DNA of 64,000 nucleotides from Plumapathes pennacea (lineage: Eukaryota; Cnidaria; Anthozoa; Antipatharia; Myriopathidae), in assembly GCA_964036295.1 (NCBI GenBank), contig OZ038464.1, positions 4,901,501 through 4,965,500 of the forward strand, given 5' to 3'. Of the stretch, positions 44,140 through 56,654 are shown one piece after another. The translations under genes and the position numbers were made by a program. Each line of letters begins with the position of its first letter. Positions within the stretch are counted from its first letter, which is position 1. Below the pieces are notes generated by a model, which was not told where the DNA came from, searched no databases, and was given only the letters and a program-made list of their open reading frames with translations.

Positions 44140-44741
44140 ATATTTCACTACCAAGCTCAAAATACAGATTCTCCCAGAACAAACGAACGAGTGCCATAGT
44201 GAGAGTTGATTGTCCAATCAGCTTCAACTGCGCAAATTGTTAAGCCAGCTTTGTAAATAGATGTATAAGTGACGTTAGTGAGTATTGATTGTCCAATCAT
44301 CTTTCATCTGTGCAAATTACTCAGCCAGCTTTGTTAGAAGATATAGTGCGAGTGACGTAGAGACAGTTGATTATTCAATCAGCTTTATCTGAGCAAATTG
44401 TTAAGGCAGCTTTGTATAAAGTATGCTTACGTGTGAGTGCAGTTTCTGGAACACATAAATCTTTGAAGTAGGGGACGACTCGCAGTCTTTTTATTTCAGG
44501 ATTCGTCATTTCCATGTCTTTGTACTTATTTATAAAATGGTTTTTTAACCAATCAGAGCGCGCGTAGTATCATAACTATTTTGTATAAAGGTATGCTTAT
44601 GTGTGAGTGCTGTAGTGAAAGATAATTGATCAATCATCAAACTAGTGAATTGGCAATCTCTTCTTACTGTAAGATGTATATTTACATGGTGAGGAGTTAA
44701 AGAAGAAAATTGAAGTTGAACGCTCTTGGCAGTAAAAGGCT
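44140..44741 (-). mobile_element. Expanded M-family MITE with internal tandem units
   Basis: TTAA at 44136-44139 and 44742-44745, with M-like ends (tttcactaccaagctc and cgctcttggcagtaaaag). The interior carries about three units of about 95 bp, each with gttgattgtccaatcagctt-like and cagctttgt text. Total 602 bp against about 200 bp for ordinary copies. Confidence 0.65.
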
Positions 44742-44764
44742 TAACAATATTAACACCGGATAAA

Positions 44765-44965
44765 ATGGCGGTCGCGCCCAAAACTGCCCCCCCTGTCTTC
44801 CTCTTTATTGTTTTTGCTTTGGTTGTCACTATCTCGCGCATCACTCGCAGATCAACCTGGGCCTGGGAATCATTTGGCTTTTTCTCCCTGAAATCAACGA
44901 CCAGTTTATTAAATCTTTTTGAGTGTACTAGTGACGACTTGAGTCAATATCTGAACACTTGCTAA
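44765..44965 (+). other. Short open frame (66 codons), doubtful
   Basis: ATG in aaaATGGCG. The frame reads a hydrophobic segment (PPVFLFIVFALVVTISRI) then polar text. No family recognised and no second copy to test conservation. It may be a first exon or chance. Confidence 0.15.
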
Positions 44966-45068
44966 GCATATTTCATTTGGCTTTGGGTTTTTTCACTGTT
45001 TACACGTCAGCCTGTAATAGTAAAAGCGAACTTTCAGTTATGAAGCTACTTTTAAAGTAGTCGCATAG

Positions 45069-45174
45069 ATAGCCCGGAAAAAAAGTATTGGCTTCAGGGG
45101 GGATCGAACCCCTCGCGTTACCGTCAGCCTGTGTTTACATAACTTTAAATTACGTAATGCCTATTCCGGGCTAC
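45069..45174 (-). ncRNA. tRNA-like or SINE-like hairpin remnant
   Basis: Outer arms tagcccgga and tccgggcta pair. On the minus strand the interior holds ggggttcgatccccc, a good T-arm/box B. The D-arm and anticodon arm are not canonical and the span is about 105 nt, so it is not a standard tRNA gene. Confidence 0.3.
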
Positions 45175-45179
45175 AAAGA

Positions 45180-45900
45180 AACAACGAAACAAACGCCCCA
45201 TAAGTGTCACACTGCAAATAATAAGGGCGTAAAATACAGAATCTAAAACAGACAGACAAATATTTTCCCTTTCACAACTGGGCTGTTCTGTAATTTATAC
45301 AGAGCAGGGCGTCTTTCTCATCTGACAAATTCAACGATATCCTCCCGGCAATGCATCTATTCTTGTGGTCTAACACGGTCCCGGCAGTCACGGGTCCATT
45401 AGTTTACGGTTCACTGCTCACGCCTTCGCTTGTTCACTGCACTGCCACATTTTGCAGGCCACCCAGTGAAGTGGCTAACTTGTTTTGAACAAAAAAACCT
45501 CAAAGGAAAAGATGAAAAGTCAAATCGTTTGTGCATTGACACTGCACTCGCATAGTAATGGTAATAAACAAAACTTGTTGTTGTTTCTCTGTTATGTGCA
45601 TAAAGGATACCGAATGGATACGATTGCCTGTTGAAATGCGCTGTAATCATCTCGAAGACGGGCTCCACTGAAAGCTGGAGATTCTAAAACACAAAAAGAA
45701 AAATCTAACAAAAATAAAATATAACAACAATAACAAAAACAAAAAGACAAAAAAGGGTTAGATCATTAAAACAATGCATCAAAGCGTAAGTAAAGCATGA
45801 AAGCAAAAACAAATTGAAATAATATATACCTTAGTTCTTGTAGTCATGGATCAAATGCAGAAAACTGGAGGGCAAAATCAATGAACTGAACCCCAAATGA
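45180..45900. other. No gene seen
   Basis: Mixed sequence with A-rich tracts (45690-45760). No supported frame or repeat. Confidence 0.35.
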
Positions 45901-45919
45901 AGCCTTGATGAAAACGGAT

Positions 45920-46660
45920 GAATCAAAAACGCTCACGAAGAAACGCTGTGATGAACAAAAAGCAAGAAGAGCCGGTGACGAAGAAGATGATCAACGATCA
46001 AAAAAGGGCCATGAGAAGAGTGACGACTAAAAACGTTTCATGCTCCAGAGAAACGTTGTGATGCAAAATGTAGTAAAGACGACGAAGAAGACGATTGATG
46101 ATCCAAAAAGGGCTATGAAGAAACGCTATGATGAATCAAAACAAGAAGAGCCGGTGAAGTAAGAAGACGATTGATCATTTGAAAAGATCCATGAAGAAAC
46201 GCTGTTATTAACAAAATGATAGAAGAGTGACGAAGAAGACGGTTGATGATCCAAAAAGGCGCGGAGAAGAGCGACGACTAAAAAGACTTTTGGCGATCCA
46301 AAAAGGGCCACGAAGAAACGGTTGTGACGAAAAAGTAGCGAAGACGACTAAAAAGACGGTTCATGATCCAAATCGAAAGGGTCAAAAAGAAACGAAGCAA
46401 AGACGACGAAAAAGACAATTGGTGATTCAAAAAGGCCAAATTAAGAAACGCAGCTGTGGTGGAAGAGGCAAGAACAGCGACAAAAAGGACAACTAACGAT
46501 CCAAAAAGGGCCACGAAAAAACGATGTCATGAAAAAGAAGCAAAGATCGGACGCCTAAAAAAAACAAAAAATGATTCAAAAAGCGCCATAAAGAAACGCT
46601 GGGATTAAAGAAAAAGCAAGAACATAGAAAAAGGCGTCAAGTGATGATTCAAAAAATGAC
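45920..46660. repeat. Degenerate purine-rich minisatellite
   Basis: About ten imperfect units, mostly 50-100 bp apart, share gatgatccaaaaagggc, atgaagaaacgctgtgatg and cgaagaagacgattg. Unit starts are near 45996, 46098, 46246, 46295, 46365, 46424, 46498, 46573 and 46647. Strong purine bias on the plus strand gives chance open frames on both strands. Confidence 0.75.
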
Positions 46661-46799
46661 GAAAAATCCCTAAGAGAGAAAAAACGACAACACCTCATGA
46701 TGAGGTCACGCGAAACGACGGCAAAAGAATAGCGTGTAAAGGGACAAGAGTTGTGTAACGGATCGTCTTCTGGCATCATAGAATTACACATGCACATAT

Positions 46800-47560
46800 A
46801 TTCTTACTTAAACTGTCTCACTAGAATGATAAACCCGATTGCTATATAAACAGTTGCTTAAATATTCAATATATATATTTACAATATTATTGGGCCGCTA
46901 AGGCTAGTATTCAATCGTTGCATTGCCGTAACAAATAAGAATAAATTCCACGAATTCTAAATGTATACCATAAATCACAATCGCCTAAAGAGAACTACAT
47001 GTAACTATGCCTCGGAGTTGAAAAAAAAAAAAAAAAACACAACACAACAACTTCTCTTTAGAATACACACATCAGAAAACATTATCAAACCGATTGGTCG
47101 CATTGTATGGAAATCAAAAATATATTCACTTCACGTCAAGGCTTCTGCGCGAAAACGGTTCAACCGCACTCCAAACAGATAATTATGTAAAGTAATATAC
47201 AACTGTCTGATTAAAAAACCCTCAAGAAAACTCTCCAAAGAAATGCAGAAGGCGCGTTATAGCGACAGCCAACAAAGGGCGCTCTTTGCCGACGACCATG
47301 TATGGAATGAAAATAACCATATACCAAAAAAAGTAAAGTTGAGAGTAAAACCCAAATGTTCTTTTAAAAAAAAGGATACTTTACCATCCATCCTGTCGGG
47401 TCGTCCTAAAAGTCGACCAAGTTGTGTTAAGAGTTTTCCCCAGGCCCTAAATTATCTACACTAATATTTACCACTACCCCTCCCCTCCCCTCCCCCCATG
47501 TCGCACCCATCCTGATAATTTGATGCACTCATAGTTAACCATTATAAAATTGGAGTTTCC
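46800..47560. other. No recognised gene
   Basis: Contains an A-run (47020-47037) and an open frame at 47243-47464 with a basic, unrecognised product. Nothing further supported. Confidence 0.3.
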
Positions 47561-47561
47561 G

Positions 47562-47712
47562 ACGAGAGGACTGGGAAAAGTGGATCCGTATTGCACTCGT
47601 CCTTTCCGACGCGATGACTCGGAGAAATGAATTCGTTATTAACTCGGATTTTCCGACGCGAGGACTCGTAAATGTGGACACAGTCGGGGATTCCGACGCG
47701 AGTTCTCGGAGC
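47562..47712. repeat. Short tandem repeat with ttccgacgcgaggactcg core
   Basis: Four imperfect units centred on ttccgacgcgaggactcgg lie about 40-50 bp apart. CpG-rich in AT-rich surroundings. Confidence 0.65.
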
Positions 47713-48890
47713 CTTTCGTTATTTAACTATAACTACTTATAGAAGGGCCTGGAATCTGGCCAGCTTGACATCATCACAAGAAAAGAAAATATTCACTTCG
47801 TCGAAATTCGCATGTTCTTACAACGAGAAAAACTGGTTCGCGGTAAATTATATCAGTGATGAGTCAAACTGGCCAGAGAGAAAAACTCATATTTACCTCA
47901 CTCGTGGATCAATTGCGGGCGGTTGATCGAGGTGTCTTTCTGCTGTGGCTTTCTTGTGACGTTGCCGAGATGGAGGGCTTGCACGGATGGACGACTGGGC
48001 TGGTATTTTGGTCTTCATTAGAATCATGCGGACAGAAACCGGACACAAGAAAAACTATATTTAAGGCTCCGGTTGCACTCGTAACTTTAACGACATTAAT
48101 ATCAACATTTGCATCATTTGCTACCAAACATTGAAGAAGCCGTCGTATTGCTCTTGATTCTGAGTTTTTATCGACTAAACTGCCTAGTGCGACCGGGCCT
48201 TAATATAAACAATTCCCACGTTAATTGCTGAGAACAATAACGACAAAACACAAGAACGTAAGCAAGAGTAAGAGGAGCAGGAGGCCAACAAGAAGAAAAA
48301 AAAATACGATTGAAAATTAGTGACAAAAATATTTCTACACGTCACGCTCACCTTGTACACAAACCATACAAACATAAAATGTTGTTGAGCGGATAAAATC
48401 ATTTTCTCACCCCACTGACAGCTGAAACCAAGAGAGAAAACAAAAATACGTTAAGACACAGTGTAACCAAAAAATGCGCAAAACCGCAAACTAAGTGAAT
48501 GCTCCAATGTCACGTAAGCTAAACATTTATTCTTGCAGCATTAAACGACTTTGCCCGTGCTATGTTAATCATGTTATCATCGATTTCTCAATTGAAACAA
48601 CATTTGTTCGAAATATTATAGCCAGACTCTCCCCATAAATATTAGCTTTTGGTCGAACTGTTTGTCAGTAAAGGAACAGTTAGAGTCAGCGAACATTCCT
48701 GCACCAAGAAAAATCTGGCATACAAAAATGGCGACCGCACTTCGGCAGGCAACAATGGCGCGGTTTCTCAAAAAGTCCAAAATCTTGGTAGCAAAATTGA
48801 GAGCTTGTGAAGAAGCCAATGCAATTTGAAAAGTTGATATTTTAGACCGAATAACGTTAACAGTGTCAAAGTAAAACTAGGGAAACTCAC

Positions 48891-49148
48891 CTTAATGTCG
48901 GGCGTCCCGCTGTCTACTCGGTGGCAAAGTTTGAATCGCCCGCGCTGCTTAGAAACATCTGCATCTTGTCGCTTGACTGAAGCGAAGGCAAGATAAAAAA
49001 ATGTTGCCTTTCTTTGCTGGTGTGTCTTTGATTGGAGCTTCGTTAAAGTAGCTGTTCTGCTGGTGGCTTGAAGCTTCGTTCTTCGGCCATTGCGAAGTTG
49101 TTGTGACTTTCGACCTCGTGGAATTAATGTGCAGAATATGCGAAACAT
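48891..49148 (-). CDS. Putative first exon on the minus strand, unrecognised
   Basis: ATG at 49148 opens an 86-codon basic frame (MFRIFCTLIPRGRKSQQLRN onward) ending at the strong donor attaag|gtgagt. A minus frame at 47909-48127 could be downstream, but no matching acceptor is certain. No family recognised. Confidence 0.2.
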
Positions 49149-49448
49149 TTGGTTGGCAGTTTAACGCGAAGTGGCACGTGCAGCACGTGCGCTGGAAACT
49201 ACAAAATGTGATGCTAACTTAATCCAATTTCTTTGTTGTTTCTGTGCATGTGCTGTGCATGGAGACTGGAGGCACTTGAAGAATGTTTATACGGGGAGAC
49301 TCCGCCCAGGCTTTGAACCCCCGCGACCCTTTGAAATACCAATCTGGCCTCGGATTAGTAACCGTTTTATAAACCTCTTGTAAAAAAATTTCCCCTCATA
49401 TTCCTTAAAACCGCACGCAGCTTGCTCGGGAACGCAGCGGCTTTTGCA

Positions 49449-50120
49449 AACTTCTCAATCGCTGGTTTCTTCACTTATATATCTGTTCCAGAGTCTGTTC
49501 TCGCTTTGTACATGGCGGCAATTGCGGCTGGTCCCCTGTTTGTATCGGGTTTGTGTCGCTCGTCTTTTCTCAAGACGGTTTTGCCGTTGTTTACTTGTCT
49601 CGTTTTGTCCTTGATCTCTCCTTTCGCTTTTAAGACGAGCTTTCTCGCTAAACTGTTACGTTCTGTGTTACCAGTTTTCAAATTTCTTTGTCAGTTGCCA
49701 GCGCTGTACAATAGAATGTTTAAACTGTTTTCCTGGAGTCTACCAAATGTACTAGCGCCCCTTACACTCCAAAGTTAGCAGCCTCAATTTCTCCTTTAGT
49801 TTCTCACAAGAAATATATCATACTTAAAGGAGAACTTGGCTCTTGATAACTTACTTAGATGGAAGCTGATTGAAACTTCAATTCTTTCTACATCTCTCAT
49901 ACACTTCTTTGTAAAAGATTGGGAGAATATACATTTTGACCTTGGAAGTGAAAAGGTTAATTTTTCTGTGTAAATCTGATTTGGCTTCAGTGTTTCATAT
50001 TATTGTTGTTGCCGGTTAGTTGAAATCGTCTTCTTTACCAAACGGCTCTCTCCAAGAAATCTCAAAAATACTATTTTAGGCCTAAATAGCCGATAATGGA
50101 TCGTGACGCTTTGATTGTCA

Positions 50121-50153
<33 letters not shown>

Positions 50154-50540
50154 GCGCAAAATGATATTTATATTCTGAGTGAGGCCGCCCTATGAATAAA
50201 GCAATTGGATTAAAACGGCTGCTTATGTTTACACTTTATTTTTGTTCATTTCCGTCCACTCCAATGCTGAAATATGCTCATTTGTATATTTTGTGAGTCT
50301 ATCTTGTGTCTTTACTATTTCTCTATCCGAATATCTGCATTTCCAGTCATCTGTATTTTGTAATAAAGGCAAATTGATGACGATAACGAGAACATAGCGG
50401 ACTTTTCGTCAGTCCTTACATAAAGGTGAACGCCTGGTAAACATTCAGAAGCGATATAGTGTCACGATTGAACTACTCTGACAGGGTTCGGGGACAACTT
50501 GTGCCATACTGTTTTTAACATATGCAAGATACACAGTAAT
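49449..50540. repeat. Repeat family R, copy 3
   Basis: Window position 1 corresponds to 49449. Order matches copy 1, including an embedded M-family MITE. Contains a long poly-T run (50131-50152). Its last 250 bp (50290-50540) recur at 52733-52995. Confidence 0.8.
49757..49956 (+). mobile_element. piggyBac-like MITE, family M (copy in R copy 3)
   Basis: Right TTAA at 49957-49960; the left TTAA is lost (agcg in its place). Ends ccccttacactccaaag and ccttggaagtgaaaagg. Confidence 0.7.
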
Positions 50541-51189
50541 TTTGTGAACAGAACGATAATAAATAAGCTAAAATGGATAGCTAGAGTAGCTTAACTAGAA
50601 TATATAAGTTTTAATTGTTTTTGTAAATATTGCAGTCAAAAATTGTTTCAGTTTGTCGTGGTTTGACAGGACTGTTGTAACCATAAGCCATGGACCGACT
50701 TGTATTCACAGTTGAAAATATTGGAAAAGTAAAACAAAAAAAAAAGACAAATGGCATCAGAAACGTGAGTTCAAATAGAAGCTGAGCGAACAAAAGAACA
50801 CCGAGAGCAGCATGATGATAATGAATGAAATAAAGGAGAAGAGAGACGCCATTATAAAAATACGTGAAAAAGAACGTGAACAGAATGAACGAACCAGAAT
50901 CATTATAAATCGGGAAGAATTTGAAAAACAGCCGAAGAATGAACGTGAACTGTTTTGAACCCAGTTGAATCAAGAAAGCAAGGCAAACAACACTCGACAA
51001 AAGAACTGAATTCAGTGCGCACCAGTGATTATTTTGAGCCAATTCTACCTTGAAAAGCAAGCAGCCATGTCGTAAAAAAACGCGCGTCCGCCGAATGAAC
51101 TCACTACTTGCTTTTCTCTATTTGGCTTCTAAGACGTCAAAACAATAACGCTGTTGACAGGCATTTCGCGGGATCAAAAACTGCCATTA
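50541..51189. other. No gene seen; purine-rich patch
   Basis: 50720-50960 is purine-rich on the plus strand (gaacgtgaac-like units), giving a long hydrophobic but meaningless frame on the minus strand. A 48-codon charged frame starts near 50810. No family. Confidence 0.35.
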
Positions 51190-52560
51190 CTAGAGCCAAA
51201 CTAGAGCCAATCATCGACTAATTAAAACATCACACCTTTCGCCCAAAGAACTCAAATTTAATCTGCTATATCTCGCCAATAGATGAAGATAGATAAAGCA
51301 AATGTATTGCAAAAAGTCTTGTTATAGTCCAAGGAAGGTTTCCTGAAAGTTTCAAGAGTTTTCCATATTTCACAAAAAACTCTGTGCTATTGCCTTAGTA
51401 TTTTGTCAAAATACGGTCATTTTTCGACCATCTCAGAATCGCATGAAACGTTCAGGAAATGTTCCTGGGACTATGCCGACGGTTTATATATATTTTTTGT
51501 AAACTTCTAGCACGCGTGTCTTGAGAAATTACACCAAATTAGAGCAAATAATCGACTAATTAAAACATCTTCGCGCAAAGGAGCCAAATTTTAGCTTCTA
51601 TATCTCGCTAACAGATGAAGATAGATAAAACAAATGTATTGCAAAAAGTCTTATTATATTTCAAGGAAGGTTTCTTGAGTTTCAAGAGTTTTCAATTTTT
51701 GACAAAAAAACCCTGTGCTATAGCCTTAGTATTTTGTCAAAACACGGTCATTTTTCGACCATTTCAGAATCGCATGAAACTTTCAGAAAACTTTCCGGGG
51801 ACTATGGCGATGGTTGTTGATTTTTTTTCTTTTTTTTTTAACTTTTAGCCCGCGCGTCGTGAGAAATTACACCAAATTAGAGCAAATCATCGACTAATTA
51901 AAACATCTTCGCGCAAAGGAGCCAAATTTAATATGCTATATCTCGCCAACGGATGAAGATAGATAAAGCAAATGTATTGCAAAAAGTCTTATTATTTTGC
52001 AAGGAAGGTTTCCTGAGTTTCAAGAGTTTTCAATTTTCGACAAAAAAACCCCTGTGCTATAGCCTTAGTATTTTGTCAAAATCCGGTCATTTTTCGACCA
52101 TCTGAGAATCGCATGAAACTTTCAGGAAACGTTCCTGGGACTATGCCGACGGTTGTTATATATTTTTTGTAAACTTTTAGTCCGCGCGTCGTGAGAAATT
52201 ACACCAAATTAGAGCAAATCATCGACTAATTAAAACATCACACCTTTCGCGCAAAGGAGCCAAATTTAAGCTGCTATATCTTGCCAACGGATGAAGATAG
52301 ATAAAGCAAATGTATTGCAAAAAAGTCTTCTTATAGTCCAAGGAAGGTTTTCTGAAAGTTTTTAAGTGTTTTCAACTTTTGACAAAAAACCCTGTGCTAT
52401 AGTCTTAGTATTTTGTCAAAATCCGGTCATTTTTCGACCATCTCAGAATTGGATGAAACTTTCAGGAAACGTTCTTGGGACTATGCCGACGGTTGTCATA
52501 TATTTTTTGTAAATTTGTAGCCCGCTCGTCGTGAGAAATTACACTAAATTAGAAGAAATC
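51190..52560. repeat. Satellite: about four tandem units of about 337 bp
   Basis: The marker atcgactaatt starts at 51213, 51550, 51889 and 52221, and the matching fifth position (52561) has diverged. Spacings are 337, 339, 332 and 340. Units share gatgaagatagataaagcaa, gtattttgtcaaaa and cggtcatttttcgacc. No conserved frame. Confidence 0.9.
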
Positions 52561-52732
52561 ATATCTGTGACTCAAAATGGCGAATTATTAGGGGAAGTTT
52601 AAAGTCTTATTACTCGTGGATCGTTTTAGGTATATAAGTTACAGATCAGCACAGTTGTGAAACATGCAGAAACATTCCCTGAAAGTTTCATGCGATTCGA
52701 AGGATTGGCCTAGACTATACATCGTTTTTATT

Positions 52733-52995
52733 CTTTGTGAGTCTGTCTCGTGTCTTTACTACACTTCTCTATCCAAATATGTACATTTCCAGTCATCTGC
52801 ATTTTGTTATAAAGGCAAATTGATGACGATAACGAGAGCATAGCGGACTTTTCGTCAGTCCTTACATAAAGATGAACGCCCGGTAAACTTTCAGAAGCGA
52901 TATGGCGTTGCGCGGTTGAACTACTCTGACAGGGTTCTGGGACAACTTTTGGCATACTGTTTTTAACATATGCAACATACACAGTAATTTTCTTC
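52733..52995. repeat. Repeat family R, 3' part duplicated
   Basis: Direct repeat of 50290-50540 (gtctttactatttctctatcc, cagtccttacataaag, gttgaactactctgacaggg, acatacacagtaatttt). The two copies bracket the satellite. Confidence 0.8.
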
Positions 52996-53255
52996 TGTCC
53001 CTCTTTGTACCTGAAACAAAATGTACCCTTAGTCGTGGAAGACTTACTGCAGAAACGACATCCGCGATATCTTAGACTTTAGCCGTTAACTTCCGTTTTG
53101 TTTCGGGAGTAGGAATGGTGCGAGTTAGGATATGAGTTTATTTATAGTTCTGACGCACGCGCAAATCCACACGAGGTTGGGCAACTGCTCCGTTAGTTTG
53201 GTTTTCCGATCGATCGATCGAAGTTCGACAAAGGTTCTGATCAACGCGCTTCTTA

Positions 53256-53296
53256 TGGTATTATAATTGATTGCAGTGATTCCGGCTCTCCAACAG
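53256..53296 (+). promoter_or_regulatory. Candidate core promoter/noncoding exon and donor, copy C
   Basis: ggtattataattgattgcag, then ctccaacag|gtgagag. Same layout as copy B; the TATA-like string differs by an indel. Confidence 0.3.
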
Positions 53297-56142
53297 GTGA
53301 GAGACTTCCTGAAACAGAAAACAGCGCTTACACACCAGGCACAACTCGCATGAGGACATCGTCTACACTTGTAGTTTTTGCTGTAGCTTCTTTCACATCT
53401 CCGACTTTTGTTCGGGAACGGCGAAAACGAAGATCATTGTAAGCCCTGACTGTTTGCCGGCCGCCTTCTGCTAAATGAGCTGCCCCGACACGCGAACGAG
53501 TACATGCATTTCTTGTGGATACGGGTCGACAACTAAAAATGTATAGCCGTGGGGTGACCGTCTCGTTCGGATTTCATCACATATATCAGTTTTGTAGTGT
53601 AGTTTGGATCGAGCTCTAGTAAGTTCAACAGTTGTAGTCAAACTCTTGTTGCGCTATTCAAACAGTCAGGATCGCGTGATTAGAAAATCCGATATGTTTC
53701 CGCGTCTGAGGCAGCTCCACAAATCATTTTGCCTGTGCATAAAAAACAGAGTTGGCTTTCTTTGAGTGTACAGCCTGGCTTCAATATGATCGCCTAATTT
53801 ACACGTATCGCTGAAATCGCCGTGATCTTTGTGAAGCGTTTCTGTTTGATCGCCATAATTCATCACAAGGCATTTCTGGTATTATATTACAACTTTTGGC
53901 GGATTTAGACGTGGTTTAATCCCGGGGGGGGGGGGGGGGTGCACTCATTATAATTTAGCAGTGAACGTGTTTCACGGCATCAAAACCTTACTAATGCTGC
54001 GAGAGAAACTTTTAAGATTGTTAAGATTTCTCTTAGTGGTAAAGGTATATGAAACTACTTTGTCTTGACGTAGCGTGTCATTTTGCTTTTCTCTTTAGAT
54101 TAAACAAACAACCGACAGACGCCAGATGTGTCAAGTATTTGGCTGTGCGCAGATTCCTTTGAAGCCAGCGGTGCTTCTGGAAGTTGTTACTTTGGTTTGC
54201 ACATTCATATAGTAAAGGTAAAAAGACCGTTTGATTTCTAATATGATAAATGAAAGGTCGCGCGGAAAAGTGTTGAGAGTTTTTAGTTTCCACTGATCGA
54301 GACACTGAACCAAAACCGTCTGTCAATATAAGTGGCAAGACTGTATGATTTTTACTGAAATCGGATGAGCTAATGACCGCATATTATAATTTATGTTACT
54401 GCAATAATAATATGTTGTGGAACTTACTAATTTCCATCCCATCTACTACAAGTCGATCTTGTTTGTCGGTGTGAATGATATTCATGTTGGCAGGCCCCTC
54501 AGGCACCGACGCTTGTGTTCCATTCTTTTGCGGTTTCTTTGTAAACATGACGAAGTTTCACAGACAGCATAACTATTGTGTGTTTGTTTAGCCTTCCCGT
54601 TCTGAAAATCACTGCATGGTTAGTATTTGTCCTGATAATATTTTGCGCGCAGAGGGTTTCCTTATTGTTTGAATATAATCCACACTGCGTATCAACTATC
54701 CGGCTTTACTGGCTTTAGCTGGCGTTCATACAGCTGTTTGGTACCTGCGATGACTTAGACCCTATAAACTTGTCGTGCAAGATGTTCCTTTTTAAAGGCC
54801 TTAAAACTGAGCAGAAACATAAACCACTTTCCACTCAAAAATACAAATCGAATGAGTAATAACCAGACTCCCGTACCATGGCGTGACCTCCACGCGATAC
54901 GTGATGGAATTTTAAAGCTCGAACTATACCGCTCTCCTGGCAACAGACAGATTTTAGTTTGCACTCGAGAGAGAAAATTAAGGTTTCACATCTAATGTTC
55001 TCGTTATACGTAACCAAACCAACAAGGCTGTTTTACTGAAATAACTTACCCAGTGTTTTAAGATTTTGAGTTCTGTGTATACTACTGAATATTCTCTTAT
55101 AATCTTGTTTTATTCATGACTGGTTAGGCCCCTCAGGCAACGACGCGAACATTCTCGATCTTTCAAAGTTTCTTTTATGAAATTGTGATCGCACCCATTA
55201 TGTTTGTTTTGCCTTTTCGTCCTGTATCAGTGGCTAGGATTTGTCACTGACGATATTTTCCAGACGTTTTCTCGCAATTTTTAGCACCTCATGAATTAAC
55301 TTGGAGTAACTAAACTTGTCAGAATAATTGTAAGCTTCCATTCATACACTGAAACTAAACAGAATAATATTCGGAAATTATCAATGAAGTTCGCGTGACC
55401 TCAAATTCCGCGTTCAAAGGAGTGAGGGCTATAGAGGTGAAATGGTTGCTCCAAAGAAGTACACAATGAACAGCGCCCAAACCATGAGAGTTGAACTTTT
55501 GACGGTTTTGTTTTATCTTTTTTATACTTTTGAAAAGTAGAACTCCACCTGAACAAAGTATTACAATTCGATCACGCTCATCTATCGGTAATACTTTAGT
55601 TCGCGCTGCGCTAGCTTCATTGCTCGTTGGGGCTACGCCCCGACGAGCTTAGGATTGGAGACCGTGTCTTCATCTTGTCTCAGAAGAAAAAGCGATAACT
55701 ACGGTGAATATAACAATTTTATCTTCAAAACTGAGCACAAATGTTAAGGTTAAACCCTGAACAGGGTTCTGTCGTTCCCAGGCCTCAGGAATCTGTAACA
55801 GATCAGTAGTGAATATTTTTATTGCTTACTGAGTGTTGGCAAAGAAATTGAAAGGCTCTGTATGGAGCATTGAATTATTTGCTATCACGAAAAAGAAAGC
55901 TGTCATTGCCACACCGATAATATGGTATTCATATACGCATGTATGTAGCCCAAGATGAAGGAAATGATTTTGGAGTTCAGTCTTATAAACATTCAGGTTG
56001 ACATGTTCAAGTACTATTTTACAGTACCTTTTTTTTAGGGTGTAGTGAAATGTACAGAATGGTATGTGTCTAAACTTCAGTTGAGTAATCCCCCTTCCCC
56101 ACCACAACATAACTTTAGTCTATATGCTGCTGCTCCGAGTAT

Positions 56143-56376
56143 TGACCCTTTCAGTTAGTGTCACGTGACCTGAAATGGGACAATACGCCAAAATAACATT
56201 CCGAAATAACAACAAAATGTTACTTGCCAGACGTTTGCTCGCTCATTTGGATATTCCTGGGCGAATTATCTGATTAAGAGTGAAAAGTCCGGTAATAAAC
56301 ACTGTGATATTTTACTGGTACTTGGAGACGCATGTTGTCCCATTTCAGGTCACGTGACACACTAACTGAAGGGTCA
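56143..56376. mobile_element. MITE with about 40-bp TIRs (copy 2)
   Basis: Counterpart of 15112-15341. Here both arms read cacgtgac, whereas copy 1 has one arm changed to catgtgac. Confidence 0.8.
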
Positions 56377-56654
56377 GTTAACTATGTGTGATGACCTGCT
56401 ATGTTTACATATCCTTGCTTGATATGCCTGTACAATTCTTGGACTGGACTGTTTGATAGGTGTACACGTAGTTGATCACTAAATAATTTGTTGATAAAAA
56501 TGTGTTTCATATAAAAACAAGCATTCAGTGTTCAGTACTGCACCCTGTTTGTGTACAACCAAAAAATTATTTGAGCAAAGTACAGTATATTTATTACATA
56601 ATAATGTATACAATAGTCTACTTGTGCTGATCTGATGGTATTTTCTTTCTCAAG

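Noticed and set aside
45069-45174. Functional tRNA gene
   Set aside because: No canonical D-arm or anticodon arm and wrong overall length.
46126-46514. Overlapping frames on both strands in the 46-kb region
   Set aside because: By-products of the purine-rich minisatellite.
48728-48832. 35-codon plus-strand frame beginning ATGGCGACCGCA
   Set aside because: Good start context but too short, with no family and no second copy.
50611-51060. 149-codon hydrophobic minus-strand frame resembling a membrane protein
   Set aside because: It arises from purine-rich plus-strand sequence (poly-A/GA read as Phe/Leu); no domain or second copy supports it.
51190-52560. Possible CRISPR-like array
   Set aside because: Units of about 337 bp are contiguous with no unique spacers, and the DNA is eukaryotic; it is a satellite.
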